A stretch of DNA of 64,000 nt from Polyangiaceae bacterium (GTDB lineage: Bacteria; Myxococcota_A; Polyangia; Polyangiales; Polyangiaceae). Below are positions 48,001 to 60,307 of the stretch, piece after piece. The position numbers and the translations under genes were made by a program. Numbering within the stretch: the first letter of the stretch is position 1; the number at the start of each line of letters is the position of its first letter. Where the stretch lies: contig JADJYE010000035.1 of assembly GCA_016719945.1 (NCBI GenBank), positions 1 through 64,000 on the forward strand. Direction: 5' to 3'. Below the pieces are notes generated by a model that saw only the letters and a list, made by a program, of their open reading frames with translations, did no database searches and was not told where the DNA came from.

Positions 48001-49474
48001 TGAAAGATCGACGATCCTGGCAGCGGAGTGAAGCGGAAAGATCGCGAGGAGGTTGGCGCCTGCGATGGGTGGCGAGCGCCGCGCGGGGGTCCCAGTTCGC
48101 GCGGGAGCCGCGCGGTACGACGTCGGACCGCGTTCAGGGATCCCGCACGGCGGGCTCGGCGCCGTCCACCAGCTCGCGCGTGAGGTCGGCCCGTTCGGCA
48201 GCCGGGCGCGGCTGCCGATCCTGATGAAGCGCCGCCTACAGCGAGTCCGACCCATCCTGAACATCGCCTTCAACGTCCTTCGGGGGACGGTCCGACGACA
48301 TCGAGGTGCGCCGCAACGACGCTGCGTTCCTGACGCGGTGGGCGCGCGCACGATCCCTGACCCGACGACCGCGGCGACTTCTGCCGCCGGCGACACGGAC
48401 CAGATCGAGACGCTGATGGACGGGTCAACACGTCCGTGGGCGTCGGCAGCGACAAGAAGCGAGCTTTCGGGCAGACGGCGAAGATCGACGCCGACGGCCC
48501 GATCGAGACGCACGGCGAGAGCAAGGAGGGCATGGGGCTTCCTACAACGGGACTTGGGGCTACCACCCGCTGCTGGTGTCGCTCGCGAACACGGGCGAGC
48601 CGCTCTACATCGTGAACCGAGGGCAACCGGCCCTCCCAGGAAGGCGCTCCGGCCTATCGACCGGGCGGTCGAGATGTGCCGCCGCGCTGGCTTCAAGGAC
48701 GTCCTGCTCCGCGGAGACACGGCCTTTCGCAAACCCTCCACTTCGACCGCTGGACGAAGGACGGATCCGCTTCGTGTTCGGCACGACGCCGTGTCCCAGC
48801 TCGTCGAGACCGCCGAGACGCTCACCCAGGAGGAGTACAGCGAGCGGTGCGCAAGGCCGACGATGCGCCGATGAGCGCCAGCGCCGCGCCAAGCAGCCGC
48901 GTGAAGGAGACCATCGTTCGGGAGAAGGGCTACTTGAACCTTCGCCTGGTGAAGGAGGAGATCGCCGAGTTCACCCACCAGCCCTCCAAGGCGAAGGGCG
49001 GGTACCGGATGGTCGTCTCTGCAAAACGATCTTGGAGGAGCGCGGACAACGCTCGCGGGCAGCGCGAGCGCTACCACTTTACGTCACGAACGACTTCACG
49101 ATGTCCGCCGAGGACGTCGTGCGCGAGGCCAACGATCGCGCAACCAGGAGAACGTCCTGCGCAGCCAAGAGCGGCGTCCGCGCCCTGCGAGCGCCGCTCA
49201 ACACGCTCAACGCCAACTGGGCCTACATGGTGATCGCATCGATCGCGTGGTCCCTGAAGGCGTGGTTCGCCCTCATGCTGCCCATCAGTCGCGCTGGCGC
49301 GCTCAGCACGAGGCCGAACGCGAACGCGTGCTGCGCATGGAGTTCCGGTCCTTCGTCAACCGCCTGATCCTCGTGCCTGCGCAGATCCTTCGCACGGGCC
49401 GGACGCTGGTCTTCCGGCTGCTCGCCTGGCGTCCCGATCTCCCCCGTTCTCTTCCGCCTCTCGACGCCCTCTGA
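48001..49474 (+). pseudogene. IS1380-family transposase, heavily frameshifted
   Basis: Reading across frames recovers a DDE transposase of the IS1380 kind. Segments: LPILMKRRL, ILNIAFNVL, DAVGARTIPDPTTA (about 48340), TKIDADG-like ETHGESKEGMG, YNGTWGYHPLLVSLANTGEP, LYIVNR, DRAVEMCRRAGFKDVLLRGD, FDRWTKDG, RFVFG, VSQLVETAETLTQEEYSE. The C-terminal half has YHFYVTNDFTMSAEDVVRE-like and ALRAPLNTLNANWAYMVIAS, IAWSLKAWFALMLPI, then RMEFRSFVNRLILVPAQILR, TGRTLVFRLLAWRPDLP. At least six frame changes occur, so it is inactive as read. The left and right terminal repeats are not certain; 49475-49674 shows no gene. Confidence 0.7.
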
Positions 49475-49674
49475 ACGAGCGGCCTGCTCGCGCACTTCGG
49501 CGCGAGCAGCTCCGCCTCGCCGCAGCTCACGCCGCACCAAGAGAGGTCGACACGGACGGGACATCACGAAGGGACGAGGCGGGCGCCTCGATGGGGAGGT
49601 GCGCCACCTGCCGTTCCACTTCAGCCGACGCCATTTCGAGCGCGGCCATCGCTTGATTGAGGGCTAGCTGAACG

Positions 49675-50340
49675 TCACTTCCGCTCGAACGCGGCGCGCA
49701 GCCACGCCCGCTCTTCCTCCCACATCGCCTCGAGGTGCGCCTTCATCGATGCGCGGATCTCCTCTGGCGAGGGGTCGTCGTCGTCGCGCGCGTCCTCCAC
49801 CGGCAGCCCGATGGAGCCGAGCCACTCGAGCGTGTCGAGCCCCGCCGCACCCTTGCGCGCGATGTCGGCGAGCAAGATCGTGAGCAGGCGCGTGTGCCCG
49901 TGGAGCGGCTCTTCGAGCGAGCGAACCGGGGCGGTGTCGTCGAGCCACACGCGCAGCGTGTCTTCCAGCGCGACCGAAGCGCCGACCGGGTCGTCGATCA
50001 TCCAAGGCACGACCTCCGCGACGATGCCGAGGGCGTGCGGCTCGTCGAGCACGAGCGCCCCCTCCGGCTCGTAGTACCGCGTGCGGAAGCCCGCCGGGAG
50101 CACCGACAGGCGGGCGTGCGCGACGCCGCTCTTCGACTCCCAGATCGGAGACAAGAGCAGCCCTTGGTCGGCGAGCGGGGTGAGCTCGCGGGCGAGCGCG
50201 AAGTTCTTCTCGACGATGCGCTGCGCCTCGGCGAGCAGCGCGTCTTCCCCGGGCGGCTCGTAGCCGGCTGGGATGCCGAGCAGCGCGCGGGCGTCGTGCT
50301 CGGAGAGGAGGTCGCGGAGGTTCGCCAACGCGCCGACCAC
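49675..50340 (-). CDS. Hypothetical protein, divergent from a kinase
   Basis: This is 221 aa from GTG 50340. The sequence starts VVGALANLRDLLSEHDARAL, LGIPAGYEPPGEDALLAEAQ and goes on with RYYEPEGALVLDEPHALGIV and HGHTRLLTILLADIARKGAA. The C-terminal part is acidic then helical (DARDDDDPSPEEIRASMKAH). It has no signal peptide or membrane segment. I do not recognise the family. A longer start at 50505 would overlap the kinase gene and adds an unlikely N-terminus. Confidence 0.6.
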   Translation of the reverse strand: MVGALANLRDLLSEHDARALLGIPAGYEPPGEDALLAEAQRIVEKNFALARELTPLADQGLLLSPIWESKSGVAHARLSVLPAGFRTRYYEPEGALVLDEPHALGIVAEVVPWMIDDPVGASVALEDTLRVWLDDTAPVRSLEEPLHGHTRLLTILLADIARKGAAGLDTLEWLGSIGLPVEDARDDDDPSPEEIRASMKAHLEAMWEEERAWLRAAFERK

Positions 50341-50455
50341 CGTCCACGAGCGCGAGCGAGGCGGCAAGGTCAAAGGCGCTGGCGGGCCCGCGTGGGCGCT
50401 CGGCGAGGCTCGCGCCGTGTTGCCATCCTGGCCGCAGCGGGTAGCCTCGTGCGCC

Positions 50456-52174
<1,719 letters not shown>

Positions 52175-52236
52175 CGATCGCGCCGCCAGGGTCCTTGGAG
52201 CGACGCCTGGGTGGACGCGACCGCGGGAGAGTTCGG

Positions 52237-52308
<72 letters not shown>

Positions 52309-52516
52309 AAGTCCGTCACCGAAGCGACGTCCAAGCTGAGGCGCGGCATCCTACTGACCGACGCGCGCAGGTCAAGCGTCATGACGGCGCTCCTGAGGAA
52401 TGTTCGCGCTGGGCCAGGCTGCGCCAGCTGCGCCGCGACCGCTCTCCGGTCGTGCGCTGAAATCCGCGCGTTTTCACGCCCTCGCACCAGGCCCGGCGAT
52501 TGCTTATCGTGCGCGC

Positions 52517-53932
52517 ATGAAGGCCAACCGCCGCCGTGCACGGGTCGAGCTCTGGGGAACCACGCTGCTGGCTGGGGCCGGTCTCGCGGTGGCGCCCTTC
52601 GGGTGCGGGGCCGAGACCTCCATTCCTTGCGCGAATCCACAGCCCGTGGAGGTCGACGGTGAGGACATCGGCTTCGTCTCGTGTGACGGCGGCTGGCTGC
52701 ACCGCCCCGAGGTCGTCGAGTGCACGAGCAAGCTGCCTCGCGCGGACTTCGAGTGCGCCGACGACGCCGGCGGTTGTGTGGTCGACGCCGACTGCCCCGG
52801 GCCGTTCGGGCACTGCGTCGTCGACGGCTTCGGTGGCATCGGCTGCTACTGCGCGACGGGCTGCGTCCAGGACAGCGACTGCGGCGCGGGACAGGTCTGC
52901 ATGTGCGGCGATCCGATCGGCGCCTGTGTCCAGGCCGACTGCGCGACCGACGCGGACTGCGGCGAGGAGCTGCTCTGCTCGACGTACGTGACCGAGCCCG
53001 GCTGCGGCGGCACCGCGTTCTCCTGTCAGACCCCGGAGGACGAGTGCGCGAGCGACAGCGACTGCCTCAGCGGTGAGCAGTGCAGCTCTGACGGCGCGAA
53101 GAAGATCTGCGCGCCCATCAACTGCGCGATCGGCCGGCCGTTCGTCGTCGAGGGCGCGGAGCGGCTCGCCGGCACCGAGCGTCGCACCGACTGGGGCGCG
53201 GCCGATCTCACGCCCGACGTGGGCGGCCTCGACCTCGCGTCGCGCGCCAAGCTCGCCTCGTATTGGACCCAGATCGGGCGCATGGAGCACGCGAGCATCG
53301 CGGCCTTCGCGCGCTTCGCGCTCCAGCTGCTGTCGCTCGGGGCGCCGCCCGAGCTCGTGTCGCGGACCCACTCCGCGATGGCCGACGAGACGCGCCACAC
53401 CAGGCTCGCCTTCTCGCTCGCCTCCGCGTACGGGGCCGTCGAGGTGGGGCCGGGCGCGCTCGCGATGGACGGCGCGCTCTCGGACTCGAGCGTGGAGGCG
53501 GTGCTCGAGACGGTGATCCTGGAGGGCTGCGTCGGCGAGACGGTCGCCGCCATGGAGGCGCGCGAGGCCCTCGAGAACGTCAGCGACCCTGCGCTCCGCT
53601 TCGTCTTCTCGGAGATCGCGCGCGACGAGTCAGAGCACGCCCTCCTCGCGTGGCGGACGGTGACGTGGATGCTCGAGTCCTTCGGCGACCGCGCGGCGCG
53701 CGTCGTCCAGCGCGTCATGGGCGAGCTCCGCGCGGCGGCGCCGTGCTCTGGCGCGGATGAGGCGAGCCCCGAGGACGAGCGCCTCTTGAGGCTCGGCTAC
53801 GTCTCCGACGTCGTGCGTGGGCAGCTCCGGCGCCACGCGATCGACGGCGTGATCCTGCGCGGGCTCGCGTCGGCGCTCGAGGGCGAGCCCTCGCCCGCGT
53901 CGGTCGACGGCGGGCGGATGACGCTGGTGTGA
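52517..53932 (+). CDS. Lipoprotein combining Cys-rich repeats with a ferritin-like di-iron domain
   Basis: This is 471 aa. The signal peptide ends AGAGLAVAPFGCGAE (lipobox Cys30). Residues 35-200 contain about 20 Cys in units such as CVVDADCPGPFGHC and CVQDSDCGAGQVC. The C-terminal half (about 240-450) is helical with carboxylate/His motifs: MEHASIAAFARF (Glu257, His258), ADETRHTRLAF (Glu291, His294), LEGCVGETVAA (Glu336, Glu341) and RDESEHALLAW (Glu371/373, His374). This is the pattern of a ferritin-like four-helix di-iron protein. Both being on one lipoprotein suggests an exported iron- or redox-active protein. The substrate is unknown. Confidence 0.88.
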   Translation: MKANRRRARVELWGTTLLAGAGLAVAPFGCGAETSIPCANPQPVEVDGEDIGFVSCDGGWLHRPEVVECTSKLPRADFECADDAGGCVVDADCPGPFGHCVVDGFGGIGCYCATGCVQDSDCGAGQVCMCGDPIGACVQADCATDADCGEELLCSTYVTEPGCGGTAFSCQTPEDECASDSDCLSGEQCSSDGAKKICAPINCAIGRPFVVEGAERLAGTERRTDWGAADLTPDVGGLDLASRAKLASYWTQIGRMEHASIAAFARFALQLLSLGAPPELVSRTHSAMADETRHTRLAFSLASAYGAVEVGPGALAMDGALSDSSVEAVLETVILEGCVGETVAAMEAREALENVSDPALRFVFSEIARDESEHALLAWRTVTWMLESFGDRAARVVQRVMGELRAAAPCSGADEASPEDERLLRLGYVSDVVRGQLRRHAIDGVILRGLASALEGEPSPASVDGGRMTLV

Positions 53933-53960
53933 GGCTGCGGCGCGGGCGCGAGCGCCCGAC

Positions 53961-54695
53961 TCACGCGCTCTCCCTCGCCGGGGGCGACGCGGGGGAGTGC
54001 GGCGACGCGGGGGAGTGCAGCCATTGGGCGAGGCCGCCAGCCAGCACGGCCGCGATGATGGGCGCAACCCAGAAGACCCATAGCTGCTCGAGCGCCCAGC
54101 CGCCCACGTAGAGCGCCGGTCCGGTGCTGCGCGCTGGGTTGACCGAGAGGTTGGTGATGGGGATCCCCACGAGGTGGACGAGGGTGAGCGTCAGCCCAAT
54201 GGCCAGGCCCGCGAAGCCCGCCGGCGCCTCGCGCCGGGTCGCGCCCAGGATGACGGAGAGGAACACGAAGGTCAGCGCGATCTCAGCGATGACCGCAGCC
54301 GTGAGGCCATAGCCGCCAGGGGAGTGTGCCCCGAAGCCATTGGCCGCGAGCCCGCCCACCGTCGCGTCGTACCCGCCGGGGTGCCCCTTGAGGAGCGCCA
54401 ACAGGAGGCCGGCTGCGATCGTCGCGCCCACCACCTGCGCCGCGATGTACGGGCCCACGTCGCGCCATTCGAAGCGCCCGGCGGTGGCGAGGCCGACGGT
54501 GACCGCCGGGTTGAGGTGACAGCCGGAGACGTGGCCCAGGCCGTACGCGCAGCCCACCACGGTGAGCCCGAACGCGAGCGACACGCCGTGCAGTCCGATG
54601 CCGACGGCCGGAAACGCTGCAGCGAATACGGCGCTGCCGCAGCCACAGAACACCAGCACGAACGTCCCCAGCACCTCAGCAACAAGCCGTTTCAT
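53961..54695 (-). CDS. aqpZ: Aquaporin Z-like water channel (MIP family)
   Basis: This is 244 aa with six membrane spans and both signature NPA loops: GCHLNPAVTVGLATAGRFEW and LSVNPARSTGPALYVGGW. The start MKRLVAEVLGTFVLVFCGCG, SAVFA matches AqpZ. The Arg after the second NPA and His in the fifth helix (LTLVHLVGIPITN) fit a water-selective filter. The C-terminal tail is encoded by an 18-bp perfect tandem duplication (53983-54018), giving HSPASPHSPASP. ATG 54695 is chosen. The gap 54696-54985 to the next gene holds no convincing gene. Confidence 0.93.
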   Translation of the reverse strand: MKRLVAEVLGTFVLVFCGCGSAVFAAAFPAVGIGLHGVSLAFGLTVVGCAYGLGHVSGCHLNPAVTVGLATAGRFEWRDVGPYIAAQVVGATIAAGLLLALLKGHPGGYDATVGGLAANGFGAHSPGGYGLTAAVIAEIALTFVFLSVILGATRREAPAGFAGLAIGLTLTLVHLVGIPITNLSVNPARSTGPALYVGGWALEQLWVFWVAPIIAAVLAGGLAQWLHSPASPHSPASPPARESA

Positions 54696-54985
54696 TATGC
54701 TCCTCGATCGAGCGTGAGTAGAGAAAGCGAGCCGGCCCAAGCGAGGGAGGGCCAAGCCCAGGCGCGGCTCGTGGGGCACCTCGCGAGAACCATGCCAGGC
54801 TGCGCGCTGCTCGGATTCTGGGCTTTGCTTGGGGCGTCGCGACGGTTTGCGGGGCTCCGCCCTCACGATCGAGGGCGCGGCCCCTCATGCCATCCACACG
54901 GCGCAGCCCTGCGGATGCCGGCCTGAGGACCCGAGGCCTCACTCAGCGCGCATCGATACGACGAGCGTTGTCGACCGCCCGTGGC

Positions 54986-56587
54986 ATGCACCCTGCAGCG
55001 CCCGTCTCGCCCATGGGTTTATCCAATCACGCCTCGTCACGCGTCGGCCGGATCGAGCTGGGCGGCTTTCGGCTTCGGCGCGTGCTCGGGGAGGGGTCCT
55101 TCGGCGTCGCATACCTCGCCGACCAGCTCGGGACCGATCGGTCCGCAGTCGTGAAGATCGCACACCCCCACATGGTGGAGGGGCCGAGCGGGCAGCTCAT
55201 TCGTCGCAGGTTCGAGGCTGAGGTCCGCGCCGCCAGCCGCGTGCATCACCGCTCCCTCATCACCTTGTTCGCGGCTGGCACGACCCACGACGGACTACCT
55301 GCGCTCGCCACCGAGTATGTCCCGGGAAAACAGCTGCGTGAAGCGATCGACGAGGGGCTCTCCCGCAGGGACGTGCAGGCGTGCTTTCGCCAGATCGCGG
55401 AGGGGCTCGCGGTCCTCCACGAGGCCGGCATCGTCCACCGCGACCTTTCGCCATCCAACGTCATCGTCGCGCGGACCGCCGAGGGCATCACGGCCAAGAT
55501 CATCGACCTGGGCGTCGCGAAGCTGCTCTCCAACAAGTCGAGCGGGACCCACGCCGTGGGCACGCCGCGCTACATGGCGCCCGAGCAGATCCGCGGCACA
55601 GCGGAGCCCGCGTCGGACCTCTACGCTCTCGGCGCGCTCCTCTATTTCGCGCTCAGCGGCAAGGAGTACCTCTACGAGCTCGACCGGGTCATGGACATCC
55701 TGCTGCGCGCGAGCTCGACGGAGCCTCCGGCGTCCCTCCGAGGCGCGACCGTCAAGGCCGTGACCGCCGAGGAGGAGGCGCTGGTCACCGCCCTCCTCGA
55801 TGCTGATCCCAAGCTGCGCCCCACCGCGGGTCACTTCCTCGAGCGATGGGCCGCGCTCGCCCCGCCGTCCGACCGCGAGCGCCCGAAGGTGGTTGCGGCC
55901 CCTCGCGTCCTCATCGTCGACGAAGGCGGACTCCTCTCCGAGCTCGCCGAGCACCTTCGGCGTGGCAGCTCCGAGGTCGAGGTGACGGCGGACCCGCGCC
56001 GGGCCTCTCGGGTGACCTCGGGTGAATACGCATTGATCGTCGTCTGTGCTCACCTCGCGGCGGTCGACCCGCTCAAGCTCGTGCTGCACCTCGAGGAGCA
56101 CGCCCCCGACCAACCGCTGTGGGTCGCCGGGCAGAGCTTCGGGATCGAATGGCAGGCCGTGCGTCGCGCTCGCTGCATCGTCGTCCCCGACGACCTGGCT
56201 CACCTGACCCCGACGGACCCGCGGAGCGGGTCATCCCGAGAGGGGGGGGCGGCCCCCCGTCCCAGCGGTGTGCGGGCCCACGTGACGGGGCAGCAGACGC
56301 TGCCCGCCGAGCTCTCGGTCGCGTCGAAGGCGCTGCTCGAGCGCGGCGCCGAGCTCATCGCGGAGCTGGGCGAGGCGTCACAAAACCCGGATCCGGAGGC
56401 CTTCGCGCGCATCGCTGAGCAGCTCGCGCGCCTCGCATCGGCCACGAGCGCCGACCGACTGACCACCCTCAGCCGAGCGCTGCACGCGCTCGCGGAGGCG
56501 CGCGCGACGACGCCGCTCGAACCGCTCCTCATGGAGATCCTCTCCGCTTATCGCGCCGCCGCGCGCGCGGCGCTCGCAGGCCCATGA
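54986..56587 (+). CDS. Atypical Ser/Thr kinase with receiver-like tail
   Basis: This is 533 aa from ATG 54986 (55013 also possible). The kinase domain (about 28-290) has LGEGSFGVAYLA, VVKIAHPHM (Lys), HRDLSPSNVI (about 151), IDLGVAK and GTPRYMAPEQ. In the catalytic loop Lys is replaced by Ser (LSPSN), and DFG is DLG; the DLG change is tolerated in bacterial kinases. From about 305 (RVLIVDEGGLLSELAEHLRR) to 400 there is a receiver-like domain lacking a clear phospho-Asp site (IVVCAHLAAVD). A Gly/Pro insertion (SSREGGAAPRPSG) encoded by a GC hairpin precedes a helical C-terminus. It is cytosolic; no membrane segment is visible. Confidence 0.85.
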   Translation: MHPAAPVSPMGLSNHASSRVGRIELGGFRLRRVLGEGSFGVAYLADQLGTDRSAVVKIAHPHMVEGPSGQLIRRRFEAEVRAASRVHHRSLITLFAAGTTHDGLPALATEYVPGKQLREAIDEGLSRRDVQACFRQIAEGLAVLHEAGIVHRDLSPSNVIVARTAEGITAKIIDLGVAKLLSNKSSGTHAVGTPRYMAPEQIRGTAEPASDLYALGALLYFALSGKEYLYELDRVMDILLRASSTEPPASLRGATVKAVTAEEEALVTALLDADPKLRPTAGHFLERWAALAPPSDRERPKVVAAPRVLIVDEGGLLSELAEHLRRGSSEVEVTADPRRASRVTSGEYALIVVCAHLAAVDPLKLVLHLEEHAPDQPLWVAGQSFGIEWQAVRRARCIVVPDDLAHLTPTDPRSGSSREGGAAPRPSGVRAHVTGQQTLPAELSVASKALLERGAELIAELGEASQNPDPEAFARIAEQLARLASATSADRLTTLSRALHALAEARATTPLEPLLMEILSAYRAAARAALAGP

Positions 56588-56663
56588 GCTGGGCCCACGC
56601 TCACGAGGGTCTACGTGATGCTCGAGCGGCTCGCCGGTGTGGGGCGGCACTGAGCTAAGAGGC

Positions 56664-57089
56664 TCACTGCGAGACCCTGCCGCTCAGCACGGCGCGTCCC
56701 TCCGGCTTGACGGCGGCAGCGCTCGCCTCGGGCGTGACGCTGATGTCGAACGGACGAAACGTCGTCTTGAACGACAGCTTTCCCGAGTAGCTGGCGTCGA
56801 CGACGAGCGCGCCCATGTTCTGCGGCTGCGCCCCGTCCTTCTGGGGGACCACCCAGACGACGTACGTCGTCGCTCCTGCGGTGAGGCGGCTGGGATCGCC
56901 GAGGTGCTCGACGCTGACCGTCACCTCGCCGTTGCCGTCGTCCTCGTAGGAGGCCACCACCTCGCCCTTGACGAACGGAGCTCCCGCGTCCGGCTTGAGG
57001 ACGGTGGCAGTAGGCCCGCAGGCCGAGAGGGTGAGGGCCAGAGGCAGCGCGAGCGCGCGAGCGACGAAGGAAGCCATGCGATGAGCCAT
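56664..57089 (-). CDS. Small lipoprotein
   Basis: This is 141 aa from ATG 57089, with GGAG six bases upstream. The signal peptide is ARALALPLALTLSACGPT with a lipobox Cys at 24. A single beta-sandwich-like domain follows: VASYEDDGNGEVTVSVEHLG, DPSRLTAGATTYVVWVVPQK and KTTFRPFDISVTPEA. It resembles adhesion-type beta domains. The function is unknown. An ATG at 57077 is a shorter option. Confidence 0.75.
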   Translation of the reverse strand: MAHRMASFVARALALPLALTLSACGPTATVLKPDAGAPFVKGEVVASYEDDGNGEVTVSVEHLGDPSRLTAGATTYVVWVVPQKDGAQPQNMGALVVDASYSGKLSFKTTFRPFDISVTPEASAAAVKPEGRAVLSGRVSQ

Positions 57090-57273
57090 GTCGTTCTCCA
57101 GGGTTCAAGGGCGAGCGCCGCCGAGCTTGCATGCTCGATGTGCGCCGCGGTCCCCTAAGGCACGGCTCGTACCAGGGTGATTTCGAGCGCGGCTCGCGTC
57201 TTCTTCTCCGATGCGCCGAGGGGGCGCGCCCTCACCCGAGGTGACGCCCCCTCACCGCGAGCGCCCTCTGCGC

Positions 57274-58656
<1,383 letters not shown>

Positions 58657-58741
58657 GGGGTTCGGCCGCGCGCGGCCCGTTTCTTCGATAAGCAAGGGTG
58701 ACCCGGCGCACAAGCCCAACGGATGTGCCCGAGGACGAGGG

Positions 58742-58763
58742 GGTGAGGGCTCCGGCCCTCACC
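58742..58763. repeat. Perfect 9-bp hairpin between divergent genes
   Basis: GGTGAGGGC (58742-58750) and GCCCTCACC (58755-58763) pair perfectly around TCCG. It is in the 244-base gap between the divergent FHA-sigma54 gene (start 58656) and the OmpA operon (58901), so it is not a terminator for either. It may be a cis site or a small repeat. No convincing sigma54 promoter is seen in the gap. Confidence 0.5.
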
Positions 58764-58900
58764 TCCGCATCGATTTGTCAGGGTGGATCAAGCACGATCC
58801 CAGGTTCTTTGAGCACCCTATTGGGGCATGAACGTTGCTAAGTCAGTGGGGCGGCGTTGAGGCCCAGCCTCAGCGCACGGACCGCCCAAGAAGATCGTTC

Positions 58901-60307
58901 TTGAAACCCGCGTTCGCCTCCGTAGCTCTCGCGCTGTGCGCGGAATTTGTCTCGATGTCGGCGAGCCGCGCCGCGGAGAATGAGCCGTGGGTGCAGCCGC
59001 TCGTGCTCGAGGCCGCGGACGCTGCGTTCGTCGCAACACCCAGCCCGTGGGTGCGCGGCCAGCTCGAGCCCTCTTTCGCGCTCTATGGGGAGTACGCGCA
59101 CGAGATGGAGATCGGCGACTCCCGCCTGTCTCGGCTCGACCTTCGCGTGATCGCCGCGTTGACGGTGCTCGACCGCGCCCGATTCGTGCTCGACGTCCCG
59201 ACGACGGTGCACGCGGAGGCGGCGCGGCCGAGCTCGCCCGTCTCTGGGGGTGTGGGCTCGCCGCGCTTGGCGGGGCGCCTCGAGGCCGTCGAGCCTCGCG
59301 AGGCGACACCGGGGCTCGCGCTCGGGCTCGGGGTGGCGCTCCCTTCCTCCACAAATTCCGCGCGGCTCTCGGCGGACGAGGCCGTGCTCACGTCGGAGCT
59401 CGTCACGGGCGGTCAGCCAGGCAACCTCGACTGGTCAGCGGCGCTGTGCGGGACCTTCGCGCCTGCGAACGACGACCCGGGTCAGGGTGAGGTCGCGCTC
59501 AAGCTCGCCTGGGCCACCCGCGTTGGGCCTGTGCGCCTGGGGCTCGAGACGACCTTGGCGCTCAGCCTCGCCCAGGGCCTGCCCCTCGACGACGAGCGCG
59601 CGTGGCGGTGGGAGCCGCTCGCGCTCGCTCAGCTCCCGTTGGGGCCCGCGTTGCTGACGCTGGCCGCGGGGCCAGGGATCCTCGATGGCCAGGGAACGCC
59701 GGCGTTTCGCGCGGTTGCCGGCCTCGCGATGGCGATCGGTGGACCCTTCAGGCCGCGACCCTCGGACGCTCGCGCGCCCGAGGCGAGCCAAAGGCTCGCG
59801 GGCACGGCGCAGGCGTCGAGCGCGCCGCCGGTGACGCCCGGCGAATCCATCGGCACGGCAAGCCCAACTGTCACGGCGACGTCGCCGGCGGTGCTGCTCA
59901 CCGCCTCCACGATCCACCTCGCGCGTCCGTTCAACTTCAAGCCCGGCAGCGCCGAGCTCGACCCGTCGAGCGAGCCGTTGCTCGCGGAGGTCGCCCGCGT
60001 ATTTGCGGCCAACCCGACCATCGTTCGGGTCGCCGTCGATGGCCACACCGACGATCGCGGAGATTTCGACGCGAACCTCAGGCTGTCGCGCGCGCGCGCG
60101 CTCGCAGTCGTCAGCTGGCTCAACGATCACGGCGTCGACCCGCGAAGGACCGAGGCGCGCGGTTTCGGGTCGAAACATCCAGTCGCCGACAACGAGACCG
60201 ACGAGGGACGCGCCCTGAATCGGCGGGTGGAGCTCGTGATCCTGAGCCGCTCGGACCACGGCGAGGCAGCGTGGGCCGAGGGCACGCTCCCGGGGGCCAC
60301 GCCTTGA
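58901..60307 (+). CDS. OmpA-family protein
   Basis: From TTG 58901 the product is 468 aa. An upstream TTG at 58835 is possible but gives an N-terminus without a clean signal peptide. Signal peptide KPAFASVALALCAEFVSMSA is followed by a region of about 280 residues of barrel-like strands (GQLEPSFALYGEYAHEMEI; TPGLALGLGVALPSSTNSAR). The OmpA domain (about 340-455) has RPFNFKPGSAELDPSSEPLL, VAVDGHTDDRGDFDANLRLS, RARALAVVSWLNDHGVDPRR and RALNRRVELVIL, and binds peptidoglycan. Its stop overlaps the TTG start of the cyclase gene (TTGA). Confidence 0.88.
   Translation: MKPAFASVALALCAEFVSMSASRAAENEPWVQPLVLEAADAAFVATPSPWVRGQLEPSFALYGEYAHEMEIGDSRLSRLDLRVIAALTVLDRARFVLDVPTTVHAEAARPSSPVSGGVGSPRLAGRLEAVEPREATPGLALGLGVALPSSTNSARLSADEAVLTSELVTGGQPGNLDWSAALCGTFAPANDDPGQGEVALKLAWATRVGPVRLGLETTLALSLAQGLPLDDERAWRWEPLALAQLPLGPALLTLAAGPGILDGQGTPAFRAVAGLAMAIGGPFRPRPSDARAPEASQRLAGTAQASSAPPVTPGESIGTASPTVTATSPAVLLTASTIHLARPFNFKPGSAELDPSSEPLLAEVARVFAANPTIVRVAVDGHTDDRGDFDANLRLSRARALAVVSWLNDHGVDPRRTEARGFGSKHPVADNETDEGRALNRRVELVILSRSDHGEAAWAEGTLPGATP

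Noticed and set aside
54696..54985. Small minus-strand ORF of 88 codons upstream of the aquaporin gene
   Set aside because: Arg/Pro-rich composition with no domain, signal peptide or ribosome-binding site; it overlaps the likely promoter region.
56640..56672. tRNA-like string GCACTGAGCTAAGAGG
   Set aside because: It resembles the 5' part of a tRNA on the minus strand, but no cloverleaf can be completed; probably chance or a tiny fragment.
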